From CADEGL01 sp050180485 (GTDB lineage: Bacteria > Pseudomonadota > Alphaproteobacteria > CADEGL01), in NCBI GenBank assembly GCA_050180485.1, contig JBFXED010000016.1, forward strand, positions 1 through 64,000: 64,000 nt of DNA. Direction: 5' to 3'. The translations under genes and the position numbers were made by a program. Numbering within the stretch: the stretch's first letter is position 1; every line of letters begins with the position of its first letter. The notes under the pieces are model-generated. The model searched no databases and was not told where the DNA came from. It saw only the letters and a program-made list of their open reading frames with translations. Shown in pieces: positions 59,801 through 64,000 of this stretch.

Positions 59801-60906
59801 TGCAGATCGGTCAGGAACTTCGCCACGTTGCGGTCGTGGACCCATTCCGCCGGCCGTGCCTTCGACAGATCGATCTCAGGCGCCATCTCGCCCTCGGTCT
59901 TGATGCCGAACAGCGTGGTCTTCAGTGCCTTCAGCGGATGCTGGAGCGTGTCGGTGACGGAGCTAGGCTCATAGCCGCAGTGCACCATGCAGTTGGAGCA
60001 CTTCTCGTAGTTGCCCGTGCCGTATTTATCCCACTCGGTCTCGTCCATCAGCTCACGGAAGCTGTCGGCATAACCTTCGCCCAGCAGATAGCAGGGGCGC
60101 TGCCAACCGAACACATTGCGCGTGGGCATGCCCCACGGCGTGCAGTGGTATTCGCGGTTGCCGGCCAGGAAGTCGAGGAAATTGGTTGACTGGCTGAAGC
60201 GCCACTTCTTGCCCTTACCGCGCTTCAGGATCTCGCGGAACAAAACCTTGGTTTTTTTGCGCGAGAGGAAGTGCTGCTGGTCGGGCGCGCGCTCGTAGGC
60301 ATAGCCCGGCGACATGGTGACGTGCTCGACCTTCATGTCGTTCATGGCGAAGTCCATGAACTGGGCAACGCGCTCCGGATTGGCATTGTCGAACAGCGTG
60401 CAGTTCAGGATGACGCGGAAGCCCATCTCGCGCGCCTTGCGAACGGCCGAGACAGCGCGGTCGAACACGCCATGCTGGCAGACGGACTTGTCGTGCTCTT
60501 CCTTCAAGCCGTCCAGATGGATAGAGAAGGTCAAATAGGGGCTCGGCGTGAACAGATGTAGCTTCTTCTCGAGCAGAAGCGCGTTCGTGCACATGATGAC
60601 GAACTTCTTGCGTGCGACGATACCCGCGACGATCTGATCCATCTCCTTGTGCAGGAGCGGCTCGCCGCCCGGGATGGCGACGACCGGCGCGCCACACTCG
60701 TCGACAGCGGCCAGACAGTCCGCGACGGACAAGCGCTGATTCAGGATGTCGTCGGGATAGTCGATCTTGCCGCAGCCGGCGCAGGCCAGGTTGCAGCGGA
60801 ACAGCGGCTCCAGCATCAGCACGAGCGGATAGCGCTTGGTGCCTTTGATGCGGTGCTTGAGCACATAGGCGCCGACACGCGCCTGCTGGATCAGAGGAAT
60901 GGCCAC
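59755..60906 (-). CDS. hpnH: Adenosyl-hopene transferase HpnH (radical SAM)
   Basis: A 383-residue radical SAM enzyme adding the 5'-deoxyadenosyl group to hopene, the first step toward C35 bacteriohopanepolyols. The cluster motif CNLACAGCGKIDYP (C-x3-C-x2-C) lies at about 38-51, and PGGEPLLHKEMD follows. A C-terminal cysteine segment, CSNCMVHCGYEPS, suggests SPASM/twitch-like extra ligands. The start is GTG. It follows ispH by 44 bases. Its last 15 or so codons overlap, antisense, the hpnG remnant, so the C-terminus may differ from relatives. Confidence 0.95.
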   Translation of the reverse strand: MAIPLIQQARVGAYVLKHRIKGTKRYPLVLMLEPLFRCNLACAGCGKIDYPDDILNQRLSVADCLAAVDECGAPVVAIPGGEPLLHKEMDQIVAGIVARKKFVIMCTNALLLEKKLHLFTPSPYLTFSIHLDGLKEEHDKSVCQHGVFDRAVSAVRKAREMGFRVILNCTLFDNANPERVAQFMDFAMNDMKVEHVTMSPGYAYERAPDQQHFLSRKKTKVLFREILKRGKGKKWRFSQSTNFLDFLAGNREYHCTPWGMPTRNVFGWQRPCYLLGEGYADSFRELMDETEWDKYGTGNYEKCSNCMVHCGYEPSSVTDTLQHPLKALKTTLFGIKTEGEMAPEIDLSKARPAEWVHDRNVAKFLTDLHAKRQAAKARESNAA

Positions 60907-60950
60907 TTTGTCACCGTCCTTGGTGGATCAGGGTCAATGGACGTCGGGGA

Positions 60951-61886
60951 TTAGGAAGCCGCGACTTCGCGAAGCTGCTCGGGCAGCTTGAAGTAGACGT
61001 TCTCCTTGATGCCATCGAGAAGCTCCAGCTCCAGGTCGCCGAAGTCGCGCAGCCGCGCGATCAGCTCCTGCACCAGTTCCTCGGGGGCCGAAGCGCCGGC
61101 GGTCACGCCGATGGACTTCGCGTCCGTCAGCCATTTCGGGTCAAGCGCGCGCGCATCGTCGATCAGGTAGCTGGGCACACCCATCTCCTCGCCGATCTCG
61201 CGCAGACGGTTCGAGTTCGAGCTGTTCTTGGCGCCGACCACCAGGATGACGTTCACTTCCTTGGCCAGCTCGCGCACCGCGGCCTGGCGGTTCTGCGTCG
61301 CATAGCAGATGTCCTTCACGTCCGGACCGACGATCTTGGGAAAGCGCACTTTGAGCGCCTCGATCACCTCGCGCGTGTCGTCGACCGACAGCGTCGTCTG
61401 CGTGACGTAGGCCACGCGCTCGGGGTCCTTGACCTCAAGCGTCGCGGCATCCTCGGGCGAGGAGACCAGATAGACGTTGCCCGGAATGCGACCCATGGTG
61501 CCTTCCACCTCCGGATGGCCGTGATGGCCGATCAGGATGATGTCGAAACCCTTGGCCGAATAGCGCTGGCCTTCCTTGTGGACCTTGGCGACCAGCGGGC
61601 AGGTCGCGTCCAGGACCGGCAGGCTGCGCGAGGCCGCGTTGTCCTCGACTTTCTGCGACACGCCATGGGCGCTGAAGACGGAGATCGCGCCGTCGGGAAT
61701 CTCGTCGAGCTCTTCCACGAACACGGCGCCCTTGGCTTTCAGATCCTCGACGACGCGCTTGTTATGGACGATCTCGTGCCGCACATAGACGGGAGGGCCA
61801 TAAAGCTTTAGCGCGCGCTCGACGATCTCGATCGCACGCTCCACCCCGGCGCAAAAACCCCTCGGCTGAGCCAACACTACGCGCAT
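60951..61886 (-). CDS. ispH: 4-hydroxy-3-methylbut-2-enyl diphosphate reductase
   Basis: A 311-residue IspH, the last MEP-pathway enzyme, making IPP and DMAPP with a 4Fe-4S cluster. The three cluster cysteines are in RGFCAGVERA (C12), LDATCPLVAKVH (C96) and KDICYATQNRQ (about C197). IGHHGHPEVEGTMG holds the active-site His and Glu, and NSSNSNRL binds diphosphate. It leads into hpnH on the same strand, tying isoprenoid supply to hopanoid production. The 207-base gap upstream holds several A/T-rich patches but no promoter I can place confidently. Confidence 0.97.
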   Translation of the reverse strand: MRVVLAQPRGFCAGVERAIEIVERALKLYGPPVYVRHEIVHNKRVVEDLKAKGAVFVEELDEIPDGAISVFSAHGVSQKVEDNAASRSLPVLDATCPLVAKVHKEGQRYSAKGFDIILIGHHGHPEVEGTMGRIPGNVYLVSSPEDAATLEVKDPERVAYVTQTTLSVDDTREVIEALKVRFPKIVGPDVKDICYATQNRQAAVRELAKEVNVILVVGAKNSSNSNRLREIGEEMGVPSYLIDDARALDPKWLTDAKSIGVTAGASAPEELVQELIARLRDFGDLELELLDGIKENVYFKLPEQLREVAAS

Positions 61887-62093
61887 CTAATCCTCAACTG
61901 GTTGGGTCCCCGCGGCGGACGCGGCAAAGAAGACCCGTTTCCCGCGGGCCTTCCGATCCGCGGTGAGAATGGATTGTATCGAGTCGAAAATCAACGACCT
62001 GGCACCTGGGTGCGGCCGATTGGCCACAGTCAATACTTGCAAAACCCCTTATGAGGCAAGGGATTTTCGCAGCGTGGCGGAAACACCATGACT

Positions 62094-63086
62094 CTAAGGG
62101 CAATAGCCGTGGGCCCTGAACCAGGCCACCGCGTCACGCAGCGCCTCGATGGCCGGGCGGTGGGTGTATCCCAACTCCCGCTCAGCCTTGGCGGACGAGA
62201 AGTACATCCACTTACGCGCCATGCGCACGCCGTCGCGCGTCACCATGGGCTCGCCCCGGCGGGCCACCCGCGCCCAACTCTCGGCGATGTAGGCCATGGG
62301 CATCACCATGCCGTGGCGCAGGCGGATGCGCGGCGCGCGGCGGCCCACCAGGGCCGCTATTTCGGCCAGGATCTGGCTGAGGCTCATATTTTCGCCACCG
62401 AGGATGTAGCGCTCGCCCGGCTTGCCACGCACGAAGGCTAGAAGATGCCCCTCCGCGACGTCGTCGACGTGGACGACATTGAGCCCGGTATCCAGGAATG
62501 CGGGAATCTTTCCGGCCGCCGCCTGAGCCACCATGCGCCCCGTGGGCGTCGGCTTCACGTCGCGCGGGCCGATGGGCGTTGACGGGTTGACGATCACGAT
62601 CGGCAAACCCGTCTCCGCCGCGACCTTGCGCGCCTCTTCCTCGGCCAGGAACTTCGAACGCTTGTAGTGTCCGATCATGTTGTCGAGGGCCGATGGCGTC
62701 AGCTCGTCCGCGGGCGTGCCGTCGGGCAGAAGGCCGAGCGTGGCGACGCTCGACGTATAGACCACCCGCTCCACGCCCGCCTTGGCCGCCGCGCGCAGCA
62801 AGGCGCCGGTACCCTCCACGTTGGCCCGGTAGATTTCCTCGGGCCGAGGCACCCACAGGCGGTAATCCGCCGCGACATGGAAGACGGCCTTCGCGCCGGC
62901 AACGGCGTCGCGCAACGTCTCGGGGTTACTCAAATCGCCGACCGCGAGCTCCACGTCCAGCCCGGCCAAATTGCGCCTATCGCTGCCCGAGCGCACCAGG
63001 ACGCGCATGCGATGTCCTTCGGCCAAGAGACGGCGAAGCACGGCCGAGCCGACGAACCCCGAGGCCCCAGTGATCAGTGTGGTCAT
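62094..63086 (-). CDS. hpnA: Hopanoid-associated sugar epimerase/dehydrogenase HpnA
   Basis: A 330-residue extended SDR. The Rossmann motif TLITGASGFVGSAVLRRLL is at about 3-21, the catalytic Y-x3-K is in HYKRSKFLAEEEA (about 144-156), and VNPSTPIGPRDVKPTPTGR (about 173-191) is typical of HpnA. The gene family is regularly found in hpn clusters, but its substrate is not firmly known. I use the ATG at 63084-63086; a TTG 6 bases upstream is in frame. It is divergent from hpnM. Confidence 0.92.
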   Translation of the reverse strand: MTTLITGASGFVGSAVLRRLLAEGHRMRVLVRSGSDRRNLAGLDVELAVGDLSNPETLRDAVAGAKAVFHVAADYRLWVPRPEEIYRANVEGTGALLRAAAKAGVERVVYTSSVATLGLLPDGTPADELTPSALDNMIGHYKRSKFLAEEEARKVAAETGLPIVIVNPSTPIGPRDVKPTPTGRMVAQAAAGKIPAFLDTGLNVVHVDDVAEGHLLAFVRGKPGERYILGGENMSLSQILAEIAALVGRRAPRIRLRHGMVMPMAYIAESWARVARRGEPMVTRDGVRMARKWMYFSSAKAERELGYTHRPAIEALRDAVAWFRAHGYCP

Positions 63087-63175
63087 GGGCAAGAATCCAC
63101 GCCGGGCGGCAAAGGAGGTGTGCGGATGATCACAGACACGGAAGGCTCCGATCGGCCATTTTAGTTCTCGAAAGG

Positions 63176-63201
63176 ACGGGCGGTCTTCCGAGGCCGTCCG
63201 T
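63176..63201 (+). other. GC-rich hairpin in the hpnA-hpnM divergent region
   Basis: ACGGGCGGTC pairs with GAGGCCGTCCGT around a small loop, with two G-T wobbles. It is followed by TTAACATTCT with no T run. It may be part of the hpnM or hpnA promoter/leader. The rest of 63087-63316 holds A/T-rich sequence and a candidate promoter only. Confidence 0.35.
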
Positions 63202-63239
63202 TAACATTCTGTAATATCTAGGAAAAACACGCTTACGGG

Positions 63240-63267
63240 TTGCCAGACCGGAATCCCTCCCTATATG
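63240..63267 (+). promoter_or_regulatory. Candidate sigma-70 promoter of hpnM
   Basis: TTGCCA (63240-63245), a 16-base spacer and TATATG (63262-63267), about 50 bases before the hpnM start. The match is moderate. Confidence 0.35.
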
Positions 63268-63316
63268 GGGAGCAGGATGTTCCGGGGAGGGGAACCTGAC
63301 ACAGGAGGATTGGGCT

Positions 63317-63955
63317 GTGAATCGGCTTCTTCGTATCGGTTTGTTAGCGGGCCTGGTGGCCCTTTCTCCCGCTGTGGCCTCGGCCCAGCAGATCGCGGCC
63401 GCGCCCGATCAGCAGGCGGCGGCCAAGCAGGTCGTGGAGAAATTCCAGGGCCAGCTTTTGAACGTCATGCAGAACGCGGACTCGCTGGGTCTCGACGGAC
63501 GGCGCGCCAAGCTGACGCCCGCGGTGAACCAGACGTTCGACCTTAAATACATGGCACAGACCAGCGTCGGCGGGGCGTGGGAGACCATGACTCCGGCCCA
63601 GCGCGACGAATTGGTCGAGCTGTTCCGCCGCATGACGGTCTCGACATATGCCGCGCGGTTCAAGGGCTATTCCGGCCAGACCTGGAAGGTCGAGGCCGTG
63701 CAGGCGACCCCACAGGACGCGATCTACGTCCGCACCGTGCTGACCGATCCCGGCAGGGACAAGGTGGCGATCGACTATCTGCTGCGCTCCACCGACGGGA
63801 CGTGGAAAGTCGCCGACGTCTATCTGAGCCGCATCAGCGAGTTGGCCGTGCGCCGGTCCGAATACAGCGCGGTGGTGCGCCGCGACGGTGTCGACAAGCT
63901 CTTGGCCACGCTGGAGCAGAAGGTGAAGGACGTCGAGGCTGGACGCGCCTCCTGA
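63317..63955 (+). CDS. hpnM: Hopanoid-linked MlaC/Ttg2D-family periplasmic lipid-binding protein HpnM
   Basis: A 212-residue MlaC-family protein. A signal peptide (NRLLRIGLLAGLVALSPAVA, ending ASA-Q near 24) is followed by the Tol_Tol_Ttg2 domain with VEKFQGQLLNVMQNADSLG, FDLKYMAQTSVGGAW and WKVADVYLSRISELAVRRSE. Relatives shuttle phospholipids, or hopanoids in the case of HpnM, between membranes. GTG start with an AGGAGG Shine-Dalgarno about 8 bases upstream. It is divergent from hpnA and ends 45 bases before the window edge, where nothing else is seen. Confidence 0.9.
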   Translation: MNRLLRIGLLAGLVALSPAVASAQQIAAAPDQQAAAKQVVEKFQGQLLNVMQNADSLGLDGRRAKLTPAVNQTFDLKYMAQTSVGGAWETMTPAQRDELVELFRRMTVSTYAARFKGYSGQTWKVEAVQATPQDAIYVRTVLTDPGRDKVAIDYLLRSTDGTWKVADVYLSRISELAVRRSEYSAVVRRDGVDKLLATLEQKVKDVEAGRAS

Positions 63956-64000
63956 TCCCACGCCTTCACGACGAACAGACGTAACCGGCCGGACGCAAGT

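Overview
This 64 kb window is high-GC, densely packed chromosomal DNA, most likely from an alphaproteobacterium; the gene families suggest something Rhodospirillales-like, but the order is not proven. Support for this comes from the hopanoid (hpn) cluster, a four-subunit sarcosine oxidase beside a dgcAB/ETF dimethylglycine demethylation operon, and long runs of start/stop-overlapping genes. I see no phage, transposase, integrase, CRISPR array, rRNA or origin. No gene-free stretch exceeds 300 bases; the longest are about 63087-63316 (230 b), 61887-62093 (207 b) and 5680-5860 (181 b).

Region 1 (1-4000): an rlmB-type rRNA methyltransferase, an acyl-CoA synthetase/NIPSNAP pair, tRNA-Thr(UGU) and a PhyH-type 2-oxoglutarate dioxygenase.

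Region 2 (4003-23865) is a one-carbon/N-methyl demethylation island. Formate-THF ligase and a dimethylglycine/sarcosine dehydrogenase-like flavoprotein with a GcvT domain are divergently transcribed. On the minus strand a near-continuous gene train runs soxB2-soxB1-soxD-soxA-soxG-dgcA2-dgcA1-dgcB-etfA-etfB-(PEP mutase/ICL-like). Together these would strip methyl groups from dimethylglycine and sarcosine, pass the C1 units to tetrahydrofolate and the electrons to the ETF/DgcB iron-sulfur protein.

Region 3 (24027-34867) is the most novel part. A RidA protein with a histone-like tail is divergent from an agmatinase-family hydrolase. A seven-gene minus-strand operon follows (class II aldolase, two PhyH dioxygenases, APH-type kinase, GlpA-like flavoprotein with a BFD [2Fe-2S] domain, FAD/NAD(P) oxidoreductase, TIM-barrel protein). 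It is divergent from a D-amino-acid dehydrogenase-like / RidA / SDR operon. A 20-bp dyad (ideal form TTTAGGC-N6-GCCTAAA) occurs in the promoter regions of these units and also before the phyH and fhs genes of regions 1-2.

Region 4 (34864-46129), all minus strand: DUF1275 membrane protein, M20 carbamoyl-amino-acid hydrolase, two metal-ligand-less creatinase/ectoine-hydrolase-like M24 proteins, LDH2-type dehydrogenase, aldehyde dehydrogenase, alanine dehydrogenase, an Lrp regulator, a CaiB/AMACR-type CoA transferase and an exported methyltransferase-like protein. This looks like amino-acid/compatible-solute catabolism.

Region 5 (46196-50753): queuosine genes queG, queF, tgt, queA and a divergent YhhQ-type precursor transporter.

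Region 6 (50758-63955): hopanoid cluster hpnC-hpnB-hpnD-hpnE-(SIMPL)-shc-hpnG, then a ycaQ-like gene, hpnH, ispH, hpnA and hpnM. The ycaQ-like gene is bounded by the real hpnG 3' end and a decayed second copy of it, which now forms a hairpin terminator behind hpnH.
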